A DNA stretch of 24,094 nt, from the NCBI RefSeq assembly GCF_937877005.1, contig NZ_CALEFV010000215.1, positions 1 through 24,094 of the forward strand, written 5' to 3'. The notes beneath the pieces were generated by a model. It had not been told where the DNA came from. It did not search any database and saw only the letters and a program-made list of their open reading frames with translations. Shown here in pieces: positions 6,383 through 13,426 of the stretch (positions are counted from its first letter, which is position 1; each line of letters starts with the position of its first letter). This DNA is from an uncultured Fibrobacter sp. Its GTDB lineage: Bacteria; Fibrobacterota; Fibrobacteria; Fibrobacterales; Fibrobacteraceae. The position numbers were made by a program, and so were the translations under genes.

Positions 6383-7240
6383 CTAGACACTCGCTTCCAG
6401 GATTTTCTTCGCAAACACGTCGCGACCGATGCGGTCGATGGTGTACTTGAAGCGTTCGCCGGGCTTCGCGTTCTCGGCAAAGAACGTGATGGCCGCATCG
6501 CAGATATCGAGCAACTTTTGCTTGTCTTCGATGAAAGGGATAATCGTTTCGCCCTTGTTGATGTTGTTGCCGAAAAGGCCGCCGAAGGACACGATGTAGC
6601 CGTGAGTATCTTCCCAGGCATCCGTCGGGCAAGACTTGTAGCAGCGACCGCAGAAATTGCACTGCGATTCGTCGAAGATGACCTTCTTGTTTTCGACCTT
6701 GATGGCTCCCTTGCGGCAAGTCTTTGCGCAAAGCCCGCAACCGATGCACTTGTCCTCGATCCACTTGACCTTGATGGCACCCTTGATGCCCACGTCATTT
6801 TCTTCGGCCTTGAGGCAGTTGTTCTGGCAACCGGTCACGCCGAACTTGAACTTGTGCGGGAGTTCACGGGCAAAATAGCGGTCGTCAAGTTCCTTAGCGA
6901 GCGCGTAGGTGTCGATACACCCGCTCGGGCAAACGGCTTCACCCTGGCACGCCGTGATGGTACGCACGCGCGGTCCGCAAACGCCCGGTTCCACGCCGCC
7001 TTCGGCCAAGGCCGCCTTCACGTCTTCTACGTTTTCGAGCTTGATGAACGGAATTTCGACGCTCTGCCTGGAGGTCAAATGAGCGTAGCCTTCGCCGTAC
7101 TTGTCGGCGACTTCCGCGATTTTGGCGAGTTGTGTTGCAGTCAAATTACCGCCCACGACGCGTACGCGCAGCGAGAAGTTATTCTTCTGCTTCTGGCGCA
7201 TCCAACCGCCCTTTTTAAGAGTTGCATAATCCGTTGCCAT
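6383..7240 (-). CDS. Small sirohaem/4Fe-4S sulfite reductase with ferredoxin domain
   Basis: 285-residue single-chain member of the sulfite/nitrite reductase family, predicted to reduce sulfite to sulfide in the cytoplasm with ferredoxin-level electrons. Residues 1-90 form the ferredoxin-like N-terminal part (SLRVRVVGGNLTATQL, HLTSRQSVEIP). The sirohaem-4Fe4S cysteines are C98-x5-C104 and C138-x3-C142. Two 4Fe-4S ferredoxin motifs follow: CIGCGLCAKTC (165-175) and CNFCGRCYKSC (194-204). The small size and inserted ferredoxin domain match the small assimilatory or dissimilatory-like proteins of anaerobes, not the NADPH-linked CysI type. GGAG lies 10 bases before the ATG. Operon context (sulfhydrylase before, JAMM peptidase after) points to assimilation. 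A nitrite reductase role is less likely. Confidence 0.9.
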   Translation of the reverse strand: MATDYATLKKGGWMRQKQKNNFSLRVRVVGGNLTATQLAKIAEVADKYGEGYAHLTSRQSVEIPFIKLENVEDVKAALAEGGVEPGVCGPRVRTITACQGEAVCPSGCIDTYALAKELDDRYFARELPHKFKFGVTGCQNNCLKAEENDVGIKGAIKVKWIEDKCIGCGLCAKTCRKGAIKVENKKVIFDESQCNFCGRCYKSCPTDAWEDTHGYIVSFGGLFGNNINKGETIIPFIEDKQKLLDICDAAITFFAENAKPGERFKYTIDRIGRDVFAKKILEASV

Positions 7241-7261
7241 ATTTTTGTGTCTCCGTTTTTC

Positions 7262-7281
7262 ATGCCCGCGACGGCGGGCAT
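7262..7281. repeat. Hairpin repeat between metY and sulfite reductase
   Basis: ATGCCCGC-GACG-GCGGGCAT is a perfect 8-bp stem with a 4-base loop, in the 47-bp gap between the two genes. It matches the hairpin at 9720-9739, with the third pair swapped from C-G to G-C, so pairing is kept while sequence changes. Probably a short REP-like repeat acting on message stability or processing. There is no T-tract, so terminator function is unlikely. Confidence 0.6.
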
Positions 7282-7287
7282 CTCCGT

Positions 7288-8514
7288 TTAAATTTTCTTT
7301 ATAGCTTGTTCGAAATCTTCCTTCAAATCCTCGACATTCTCGATACCGATGCTCACGCGAATCGTCCCTTCGAAAATCCCCGCATGTTCCTTCTGTTCCT
7401 TGGAACTGTGCGTAAAGATGGTGCTTTCCGGGTGTATCACCAGCGTGCGGATATCCCCGATGTTGGTGGCGATGGTGGCGTACTTGAGCCCGTTAATCAG
7501 CTTGAACGCCCGTTCCTTCGTGCCCGCGTCAATCGTGAGGATTGCGCCTCCCCTGCCGCCAAGCTGCTTCTGCACCAGGTCGTAATAGGGGCTGCTTTTG
7601 AGGGCCGGATAGTTGACAGAAATGTCATCAAAGCCCTGCAAAAATTCCGAGAGTTGCAGCGCATTGCTGCACAGGCGATCCATGCGCAGGCCGAGAGTTT
7701 CGAGCCCGAGCGAATTCAGGAAAGATGTCTGAGGAGCAACGCAGCAACCCACGTTGCGCCAGATTCCGTTGCGCAGTTTCGCGATGTAGGCGAACTTGCC
7801 GAAACGCCTGTATTCTTCAAGGCCCTTGTAGCGGGCGTAATCCCAGGGGAAGTTCCCGCTATCGACAATGAGGCCGCTAATCGCAGAACCGCTGCCGTTT
7901 ATGTACTTCGAAGACGAATGCACCACGATATCCGCGCCGAAATCGAAGGGATGCACAAGGTACGGCGTAGCTGTCGTGCTATCGACAATGAACGGGACGC
8001 CACCCTCGTGGGCTGCATCCGCCACGGCCTTTAGGTCAACGACATTCAGTTTCGGGTTCCCGATAAGCTCGGTAAACACCGCCTTCGTCCTTTCGTTCAG
8101 CTGTTCGCGGACACTTTCAGCAGTCACTTCGGTAACAAAGCGAGTCGTGATGCCGAACGCCTCCAGATCGTGGAACAAGTCGATGGTGCCGCCAAAGAGC
8201 CCGGCGCTCGCAATCACCTCGTCACCCGCGTGCAAAATATTCAAAAGCGAGATAGTCACCGCCGCCATGCCCGAAGAGCACGCCACCGCGCCGATTCCCT
8301 TCTCGAGCGACGCGATTCGTCGTTCAAAGGAATCGTTCGTGGGGTTCGCGATGCGCGTATATGCAAAACCCGGAGCCTTGTTGTTGAACACGGCTTCGAG
8401 TTTTTCGGCGGAATCCTGTGAAAAGGCGCTCACCTGATAAATCGGCGCAAGCGTAGAACCGCTACATCGGTCGCTACCAAAATTCTGGTGCAATAAAGCA
8501 GTATTGAATTCCAT
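7288..8514 (-). CDS. metY: O-acetylhomoserine/O-acetylserine sulfhydrylase (PLP)
   Basis: 408-residue enzyme of the Cys/Met-metabolism PLP family (MetY/MetB/CysD). Landmarks: FAYTRIANPTNDSFERRIASLE, SSGMAAVTISLL, the Gly-rich GLFGGT, IVDSTTATPYL and the PLP lysine in SSSKYINGSG (Lys203). The Gly/Ser-rich lysine loop and the long insertion around 205-260 favour a sulfhydrylase (O-acetylhomoserine or O-acetylserine plus sulfide) over cystathionine synthase, but substrate cannot be read securely. It is the first gene of the unit with sulfite reductase and JAMM peptidase, and it has its own sulfur promoter module. GGAG lies 9 bases before the chosen ATG; another ATG within that spacer is out of frame. 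Pairing with a sulfite reductase suggests that it consumes the sulfide made by the next gene product. Confidence 0.88.
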   Translation of the reverse strand: MEFNTALLHQNFGSDRCSGSTLAPIYQVSAFSQDSAEKLEAVFNNKAPGFAYTRIANPTNDSFERRIASLEKGIGAVACSSGMAAVTISLLNILHAGDEVIASAGLFGGTIDLFHDLEAFGITTRFVTEVTAESVREQLNERTKAVFTELIGNPKLNVVDLKAVADAAHEGGVPFIVDSTTATPYLVHPFDFGADIVVHSSSKYINGSGSAISGLIVDSGNFPWDYARYKGLEEYRRFGKFAYIAKLRNGIWRNVGCCVAPQTSFLNSLGLETLGLRMDRLCSNALQLSEFLQGFDDISVNYPALKSSPYYDLVQKQLGGRGGAILTIDAGTKERAFKLINGLKYATIATNIGDIRTLVIHPESTIFTHSSKEQKEHAGIFEGTIRVSIGIENVEDLKEDFEQAIKKI

Positions 8515-8549
8515 TCAGCATGTCTCCGTACAATTTTTATCCGCAGCCA

Positions 8550-8619
8550 AATATAGAACGGGATTTCAACCCCGTCCAATACTTAATTTTTATGCGGAAT
8601 TATCAATTTTTTCTATAAC
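8550..8619 (-). promoter_or_regulatory. Sulfur promoter module, copy 3 (metY operon)
   Basis: Minus strand: GTTATAG plus A-tract, GATAATTCCGCATAAA, -35 TTGGAC (8579-8574), 18-bp spacer, -10 TATATT (8555-8550) in GTTCTATATTT. Leader contains TGTACGGAG (8532-8524). It matches copy 2 over nearly the whole upstream block; the 18-bp spacers differ, which shows that selection acts on the block and boxes and not on a recent duplication. Confidence 0.74.
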
Positions 8620-8636
8620 AAAGCCGCATCCGTTCG

Positions 8637-9695
8637 TTAAATCACCACCACCGGCTCACGCAGCGACTTGTTCTCAAGCAGGGTCGCGGCATCTCCCTGG
8701 GTCACGAACATGCGATAGATGAACACGTCCACCTTTTCGCCCACCTCGATTCTCGGCTGATCGAAGGAGCGCCGCGCCGTAAGCAAGACCCCATTCACGC
8801 GGACGCGCAGTTCGATACCGTAACCGCGGAAATCCACTTCTTCCACGACGCCTTCTTCTGCAGAATTCTTGTACTTCTGCACTTCAGTTTTCTTGGTGAC
8901 CTTCACAAATTCCGGGCGCACAATCGCATTCTCTGCATTTTCGAGGATGTCGAAGCGGCGGAAATTACTATAGTCCTTAAAAATGCTGGGCTGTCCGAAG
9001 AACGATGCCGTAAAGGCGGTTTTCGGGTTGCTGTAAACCTCGTACGGCGTGCCCACCTGCTCGATGCGACCCCTGTTCGTGATGATGATTTCGTCGGCCA
9101 CCTCAATGGCTTCGTCCTGGTCGTGGGTCACAAAGATGCTGGTGACACCGAGTTTCTGGATCATACCCTTGAGCCAACTGCGCAGTTCCTGACGCACCTT
9201 CGCATCGATTGCGGCAAACGGTTCGTCAAGGAGCAAAAGCTGCGGGTTCGGAGCAAGCGCACGCGCAAAGGCCACACGCTGGCGCTGCCCGCCCGAAAGT
9301 TCGCTGGGGTAACGTTTTTCGAGTCCGGAAAGGCCCACCAGTTCCAAGAGTTCGTGAACACGTTCCTTGATTTCATTCGCGGGCTTCTTCGCAATCTTGA
9401 GACCAAAAGCCACATTATCAAAGACCGTCATGTAACGGAACAGGGCGTAACTCTGGAATACGAACCCGATGCCGCGCTTGCTTGCGGGCACATTGTTGAT
9501 GACCTTCCCGTCGATGACGATTTCGCCGCTGTCCGGGTTTTCGAGCCCCGCAATCATGCGGAGAATCGTCGTCTTGCCCGAACCACTCGGGCCCAGAAGG
9601 CCGATAAGTTTGCCTTTCTCGATGCCGACAGTCACATCGTCCGAGGCCTTGAAATTTCCGAAATGCTTGTTGATATGTTTGAGTTCGACGTACAT
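8637..9695 (-). CDS. cysA: Sulfate/thiosulfate ABC transporter ATPase
   Basis: 352-residue ATP-binding subunit that drives sulfate or thiosulfate import at the inner face of the membrane. Walker A GPSGSGKT (35-42), Q-loop in FVFQSYALF, signature LSGGQRQR (133-140), Walker B LLLLDEP (153-159) and switch His in THDQDEA are intact. The C-terminal ~110 residues form a TOBE-like regulatory domain (IVRPEFVKV, VEEVDFRGYGIELRVRV). It is the third gene of cysT-cysW-cysA; a 57-bp gap with a hairpin repeat separates it from cysW. TAGGAG lies 5 bases before the ATG. The assignment to CysA over molybdate or other anion importers rests on the paired CysT/CysW permeases and the sulfur neighbourhood. Confidence 0.92.
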   Translation of the reverse strand: MYVELKHINKHFGNFKASDDVTVGIEKGKLIGLLGPSGSGKTTILRMIAGLENPDSGEIVIDGKVINNVPASKRGIGFVFQSYALFRYMTVFDNVAFGLKIAKKPANEIKERVHELLELVGLSGLEKRYPSELSGGQRQRVAFARALAPNPQLLLLDEPFAAIDAKVRQELRSWLKGMIQKLGVTSIFVTHDQDEAIEVADEIIITNRGRIEQVGTPYEVYSNPKTAFTASFFGQPSIFKDYSNFRRFDILENAENAIVRPEFVKVTKKTEVQKYKNSAEEGVVEEVDFRGYGIELRVRVNGVLLTARRSFDQPRIEVGEKVDVFIYRMFVTQGDAATLLENKSLREPVVVI

Positions 9696-9719
9696 AAAAT
9701 CTCCTATTTCATAATCGTC

Positions 9720-9739
9720 ATCCCCGCGCAGGCGGGGAT
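9720..9739. repeat. Hairpin repeat between cysW and cysA
   Basis: ATCCCCGC-GCAG-GCGGGGAT is a perfect 8-bp stem with a 4-base loop, lying in the cysW-cysA gap a few bases before the cysA ribosome binding site. It shares stem and flank (CAT before, ATCT after) with the hairpin at 7262-7281. A stable stem between two cotranscribed genes could set their message ratio. Confidence 0.6.
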
Positions 9740-9752
9740 CTAATTTTCAAGG

Positions 9753-10595
9753 CTATTTCTTTCTTCCCTTATGTTCAATGACGCTTCGAGCAACCAGAAT
9801 GAGAATGGCTAGCATCACCAGTATCGACGCCACCGCAAACGCGGGCACGTACTGGAACTCGTTAAAAAGGATTTCCACATGGAGCGGGAGCGTGTTCGTC
9901 TTTCCGCGCAGGTGGCCCGAAATCACCGACACCGCACCGAATTCGCCCATGGCACGCGCCGCGCAGAGCACCACGCCGTAAAGGAAAGCCCATTTGATAT
10001 GCGGGAAAGTGATGCGCCTAAAAATCGTAAAACCCTTCGCACCCATGAGCGCCGCCGCCTCTTCCTCGTCGGTTCCCTGCGATTCCAGTACCGGAATCAG
10101 TTCGCGGGAAATAAACGGGAAAGTCACGAAAATTGTTGCAAGCACGATTCCCGGCACAGCAAAGACAATCTTGATGTCGGCATCCTGCAACAGCGGGAAA
10201 ATCGGGCTCTGACGGCCAAACGTGAGCAAGAAAATCAGGCCCGCAATAATCGGCGAAACCGTCACCGGCAAGTCAATGAGCGTCGCGAGAATCTTTTTCC
10301 CCTTAAACTTGAACTTTGTGAGGCTCCATGCGGCACACAGCCCAAATACCGTATTGATGGCGACCGCGAAGAACGAAGCCTCTAGCGTAAGGAGTATCGC
10401 CTTGATGGTGTAATCGTCGGCAACCGCCTTGCTGTACACCGCAAAGCCCTGCTTGAACGCTTCGGTAATCACCGTAATCAGCGGGAGAATAAGCATCAGG
10501 AATACGAAAAGAAGGCTTATGCCAATCAGCGAATACCTGACCAGCTTAGAACCCTTCGTATCGCGATGGAGACCGCTCTGCGTAACTACACTCAT
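9753..10595 (-). CDS. cysW: Sulfate/thiosulfate ABC transporter permease CysW
   Basis: 280-residue integral membrane permease with about six hydrophobic segments: near residues 22-45 (SLIGISLLFVFLMLILPLIT), 68-95, 105-130, 140-165, 205-225 and 250-272. The EAA loop that docks to the ATPase is EEEAAALMGAKGFTIFRRIT (about 177-196). ARAMGEFGAVSVISGHLRGKTNTLPL is characteristic of CysW. Its ATG overlaps the cysT stop by one base (TAATG), with GGAGG six bases upstream, so the two permeases are translationally coupled. It pairs with CysT and CysA to form the sulfate importer. Confidence 0.92.
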   Translation of the reverse strand: MSVVTQSGLHRDTKGSKLVRYSLIGISLLFVFLMLILPLITVITEAFKQGFAVYSKAVADDYTIKAILLTLEASFFAVAINTVFGLCAAWSLTKFKFKGKKILATLIDLPVTVSPIIAGLIFLLTFGRQSPIFPLLQDADIKIVFAVPGIVLATIFVTFPFISRELIPVLESQGTDEEEAAALMGAKGFTIFRRITFPHIKWAFLYGVVLCAARAMGEFGAVSVISGHLRGKTNTLPLHVEILFNEFQYVPAFAVASILVMLAILILVARSVIEHKGRKK

Positions 10596-11425
10596 TAGCT
10601 ACCTCCCTTGAGAATCTTGGCGGTCCTGTTCTGCACCACGTTCACCAGGAACAACGTAATGAACGAAGCCACCAACATCACGAGGGCAATCGTCGTCGCG
10701 CTGGAATAGTCGTATTCCTGGAGTTCCGACATGATGATGAGCGGCGCGATTTCGGTTTCGAAGGGCATATTACCCGCGATAAACACGACGCTGCCATATT
10801 CGCCAAGGCAGCGCCCGAAAGCGAGTCCGAACCCCGTAAAGATGGCGGGAATCAGTTCCGGCAATATTACCTTCCAGAAAATCCGCGTGCGGCTTGCGCC
10901 CAGCACACCCGCGGCCTCTTCGTAGGCGGGGTCCAGTTTTTCCAGCACCGGCTGCACCGCGCGTACCACGAACGGGATGCCGATAAACACCAGCGCCACC
11001 GTAATGCCGATGCGCGTAAACGCAATCTTGATTCCGAAATTCGCAAAAAAGCCGCCTACAAGGCCCGTATCCGCAGTGAGCGCCGTAAGCGCGATGCCCG
11101 CCACCGCCGTAGGCAATGCAAATGGGAGCTCAATCGTTCCGTCCACGATGCGCTTGAGCGGGAACGTGTAACGCACCAGCACCCAGGCGAGAACCACGCC
11201 CATCACTGCGTTGATAAGCGATGCGATAAAAGCCGTCAAGAAACTCACTTTAAAACTGGACAGCACGCGCGGACGCGTGATGACATCAATAATCTCACTC
11301 GCGCTCATCTGGGCAGAAAACACGACCAGCGAAGCAAGCGGAATCAGCACCACCACGCTCAAAATCGCAAGCGTAACGCCCGTAGTAAGGCCGAAGCCCG
11401 GTATGACAACACTCTTTCTTTTCAT
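10595..11425 (-). CDS. cysT: Sulfate/thiosulfate ABC transporter permease CysT (CysU)
   Basis: 276-residue membrane permease, first gene of the importer operon. Hydrophobic segments lie near residues 12-36, 60-85, 93-115, 130-155, 190-210 and 243-268. The EAA loop is EEAAGVLGASRTRIFWKVIL. LGEYGSVVFIAGNMPFETEIAPL is the CysT counterpart of the CysW signature. I chose the ATG at 11425; the in-frame TTG at 11437 would fall inside the promoter -10 box. Only 11 bases separate the -10 box from this ATG, and there is no Shine-Dalgarno sequence, so the message is expected to be leaderless or nearly so. No periplasmic sulfate-binding protein gene is in the window; it must be encoded elsewhere. Confidence 0.9.
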   Translation of the reverse strand: MKRKSVVIPGFGLTTGVTLAILSVVVLIPLASLVVFSAQMSASEIIDVITRPRVLSSFKVSFLTAFIASLINAVMGVVLAWVLVRYTFPLKRIVDGTIELPFALPTAVAGIALTALTADTGLVGGFFANFGIKIAFTRIGITVALVFIGIPFVVRAVQPVLEKLDPAYEEAAGVLGASRTRIFWKVILPELIPAIFTGFGLAFGRCLGEYGSVVFIAGNMPFETEIAPLIIMSELQEYDYSSATTIALVMLVASFITLFLVNVVQNRTAKILKGGS

Positions 11426-11436
11426 AAACGTTGCCA

Positions 11437-11506
11437 AATATAGAACGGGCTTTTGGGTGCGTCTAATACTTAATATTTATGCTGAATTATTGTTTTTTTC
11501 TATAAC
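11437..11506 (-). promoter_or_regulatory. Sulfur promoter module, copy 4 (cysTWA operon)
   Basis: Minus strand: GTTATAG plus A-tract, AATAATTCAGCATAAA, -35 TTAGAC (11466-11461), 18-bp spacer, -10 TATATT (11442-11437) in GTTCTATATTT. Unlike the other three copies it has no TGTACGGAG leader; the start codon follows almost at once. The -35 box has one change from TTGGAC. Confidence 0.7.
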
Positions 11507-11537
11507 AAAAGGGGGTGCAATTGAAATTTGAAATATT

Positions 11538-11543
11538 TATATT
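11538..11543 (+). promoter_or_regulatory. Probable -10 box for the HD-domain gene
   Basis: TATATT lies 25 bases before the HD-domain ATG, leaving a leader of about 18 bases with GGAGG. No good -35 match is seen at 17-18 bp upstream. The assignment rests on identity to the -10 box of the four sulfur promoters. Confidence 0.4.
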
Positions 11544-11568
11544 GCCACTGAAAATTTGGAGGCATTAG

Positions 11569-12138
11569 ATGAGCTTGACCCTTGAACGCGCAAAAGAAAT
11601 CAACAATGGACACGTGACCGAAGAATCGCTGGTCATCCATTCCCTCAACGTATGCTACGCCATGGGTGCCATGGCCAAGCACTTCGGCGAGGACGTTGAA
11701 CACTGGCAGGCCGTGGGCTACCTGCACGATTACGACTACCAGGAATTCCCCGAAGAACACCTGCAGCACACCGAAAAGGAACTGCTCGCACAAGGCGTCT
11801 CCGAAGAAGACGTGCGCGCCATTTTGGCGCACGGTTTTGAAATCGTGAATCAGGTGGAACCCAAGACCAACATGGAAAAGAGCCTGTTCACCGTCGACGA
11901 ACTCACCGGAATCATCCAGGCCTGCGCGAGAATGCGCCCCAATGGAATCCTGGACCTGGAAGTAAAAAGTTTCATGAAGAAGTTCAAGGACAAGAAATTC
12001 GCCGCCAAGTGCAACCGCGACTACATCCTGAAAGGCTGTGCCCTGCTCGGCATGGACGTGAAGGATGTTGCCGCCATCTGCATCGAGGGCATGCGTGAAC
12101 ACGCCGCCGAAATCGGATTGGCCGGCAGCGCCGCATAA
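11569..12138 (+). CDS. HD-domain phosphohydrolase-like protein
   Basis: 189-residue cytoplasmic protein with an HD metal-dependent hydrolase fold. Candidate metal ligands are His24 (VIHSLNV), His53-Asp54 (YLHDYDY), His88 (ILAHGFE) and Asp110 (FTVDELTG), in the order expected for the family. Such proteins hydrolyse phosphate esters of nucleotides or small molecules; the substrate is not readable. The start has GGAGG six bases upstream. It is divergent from the cysTWA operon, sharing a ~140-bp intergenic region, and ends at a clear intrinsic terminator, so it is probably monocistronic. No sequence evidence links it to sulfur metabolism beyond position. The codon pattern is like that of the sulfur genes, suggesting core rather than acquired DNA. 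Confidence 0.8.
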   Translation: MSLTLERAKEINNGHVTEESLVIHSLNVCYAMGAMAKHFGEDVEHWQAVGYLHDYDYQEFPEEHLQHTEKELLAQGVSEEDVRAILAHGFEIVNQVEPKTNMEKSLFTVDELTGIIQACARMRPNGILDLEVKSFMKKFKDKKFAAKCNRDYILKGCALLGMDVKDVAAICIEGMREHAAEIGLAGSAA

Positions 12139-12188
12139 TTACGACGTTATTCAAAAATCGTAAAGTTTTCCAAAAACTGTAACGAAAA

Positions 12189-12229
12189 ATGCCAAAGTCC
12201 CTTGCGAAAGAGCTTTGGCATATTTTTTG
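12189..12229 (+). terminator. Rho-independent terminator after the HD-domain gene
   Basis: ATGCCAAAG (12189-12197) pairs perfectly with CTTTGGCAT (12213-12221), followed by A and six T. An A-run precedes the left arm, so it may also work weakly on the other strand. It lies 51 bp after the HD-gene stop and rules out an upstream start for the next gene. Confidence 0.8.
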
Positions 12230-12254
12230 CATTCTATGGGGCGCAGGATTTAAT

Positions 12255-13241
12255 ATGATTTCTTTGAACGATTACTTGTTTTCTGGAAACACGGTGCTGA
12301 AAATTTTGCACCAGTATTCTAACGACCTCAGGAACAGCGCGAAAGAAACGCGCAACAGCATCGACCTTGCCCATTCGAATTTTCTGATTCAGATTATTGA
12401 ATTGCTGGAGCACAACGACTTTTTGACTTCGCAGTCCCAGCGAATCAAAGAATTCTACAAGTTCATGACGCGGGAATACCCGTTCTTGGCCTTTACCTTC
12501 AAGGGTCGCATTAAGTCGCTGATTCGCGCCGAAGAAAAATTCAATGGTTACATCCTTGAATACATTTACGGCTACTACAAGAAAAACGGGAAGTTCCCGA
12601 CAGAAGCCGAAATCAAGAGCAAGCTGAACTTTCGCGACTTGATTGCTTACCGCATTGTGATTTCGATGCCGGTTTGCCACATTAAAAAGGGCGAGAACCG
12701 CCGCGAAGTAGAAGAAAAGTATCTGTACGAAATCGCGAACGTGCTGCCGGAATTCTTGGAAGAGCGCGGCTTTACGGCAGAAATCACGAAGTACACGGAA
12801 GACGGTCATTCGGAATTGTTGAATGAACAAGTGCGACCGTATTACCACGATTCGGTGGCATTCCCGAGAAGTTCGGGCTACCAGTCGCTGCATATTATTT
12901 TCTACGACAATCTAGCCCGCTGCTTTACCGAGGTGCAGTTGCGCACCAAGGATATGGACGACTTTGCCGAAATCGGCGAGGCGAACCATTTTGGCTACGA
13001 GAAAACGCAAGAGGCGCGCCGCAGCAAGCACGACGAGATTCCGAGCGGCGAATGCGTGTATTTTGACGAGGCTTACGAGCGCCTGACAAAATTGCAGGAA
13101 ATCGAGCTCGCGAATGTGGACGTGAACATGTTCAAGGCAATCAACAACCAGCTGATCAACGACGGTTGCGGCCTTTTCCGCGGTCGCCAGATTTTACCGT
13201 TCGAGCACCTGTCCCGCTTCCAGAACGATTTGATTGACTGA
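12255..13241 (+). CDS. Stand-alone RelA/SpoT-type nucleotidyltransferase
   Basis: 328-residue cytoplasmic protein with a (p)ppGpp-synthetase-like domain. Visible landmarks: FKGRIKSLIRAEEK (83-96), NFRDLIAYRIV (125-135) with the Arg-Asp pair, SGYQSLHIIF (207-216) and FTEVQLRTKDMDDFAEIGEANHFGYEK region (224-250), with Glu226 and His245 matching the catalytic region of the family. There is no HD hydrolase, TGS or ACT domain, so it resembles a small alarmone synthetase with an extra ~75-residue helical N-terminus. I start it at the ATG at 12255, with AGGA seven bases upstream; the ATG at 12189 lies inside the preceding terminator hairpin. Product (ppGpp, pppGpp, or another pyrophosphorylated nucleotide) is not decidable from sequence. 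It directly borders the accessory region. Confidence 0.85.
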   Translation: MISLNDYLFSGNTVLKILHQYSNDLRNSAKETRNSIDLAHSNFLIQIIELLEHNDFLTSQSQRIKEFYKFMTREYPFLAFTFKGRIKSLIRAEEKFNGYILEYIYGYYKKNGKFPTEAEIKSKLNFRDLIAYRIVISMPVCHIKKGENRREVEEKYLYEIANVLPEFLEERGFTAEITKYTEDGHSELLNEQVRPYYHDSVAFPRSSGYQSLHIIFYDNLARCFTEVQLRTKDMDDFAEIGEANHFGYEKTQEARRSKHDEIPSGECVYFDEAYERLTKLQEIELANVDVNMFKAINNQLINDGCGLFRGRQILPFEHLSRFQNDLID

Positions 13242-13297
13242 TAAAGGCAAAAATGGGCGTTTACGAGCCATCCGGTCTGCTTAATTTTTGCTAAAAA

Positions 13298-13412
13298 TGT
13301 CGGAAAAGATGTCGGATTAATGTCGGAATAAATGTCATATTATTTGTCATGATAAATGTCATGATAAAAACATGTTTGTCGGGGTATTTGTCGGTGTAAA
13401 TGTCGGGGTAAA
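13298..13412. repeat. Degenerate 12-bp tandem array (TGTCGG/TGTCAT units)
   Basis: Nine units with core TGTCGG or TGTCAT begin at 13298, 13310, 13321, 13333, 13345, 13357, 13377, 13389 and 13401, a period of 11-12 bp with one 20-bp step. Units are separated by AT-rich spacers such as AATAA or GTAAA. The array occupies the first half of the 317-bp gap between the alarmone-synthetase-like gene and the KAP gene. Spacing near one helical turn means a protein could bind each unit on one DNA face. Too short to be CRISPR. A near-identical 14-base string (CAAAAATGGGCGTT type) flanks it at 13249 and 13420. Confidence 0.65.
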
Positions 13413-13426
13413 AAACGACAAAAAAT

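Noticed and set aside
11437..11506. Divergent plus-strand promoter in module copy 4 (CTATAAC as -10)
   Set aside because: The same string occurs in copy 2, where no divergent plus-strand gene exists, so it belongs to the minus-strand module.
12189..12254. Upstream ATG for the RelA/SpoT-like gene
   Set aside because: It lies inside an intrinsic terminator hairpin and lacks a ribosome binding site; ATG at 12255 has AGGA before it.
13298..13412. CRISPR array
   Set aside because: Units are about 6 bp with 5-6 bp spacers, far too short, and no cas genes are present.
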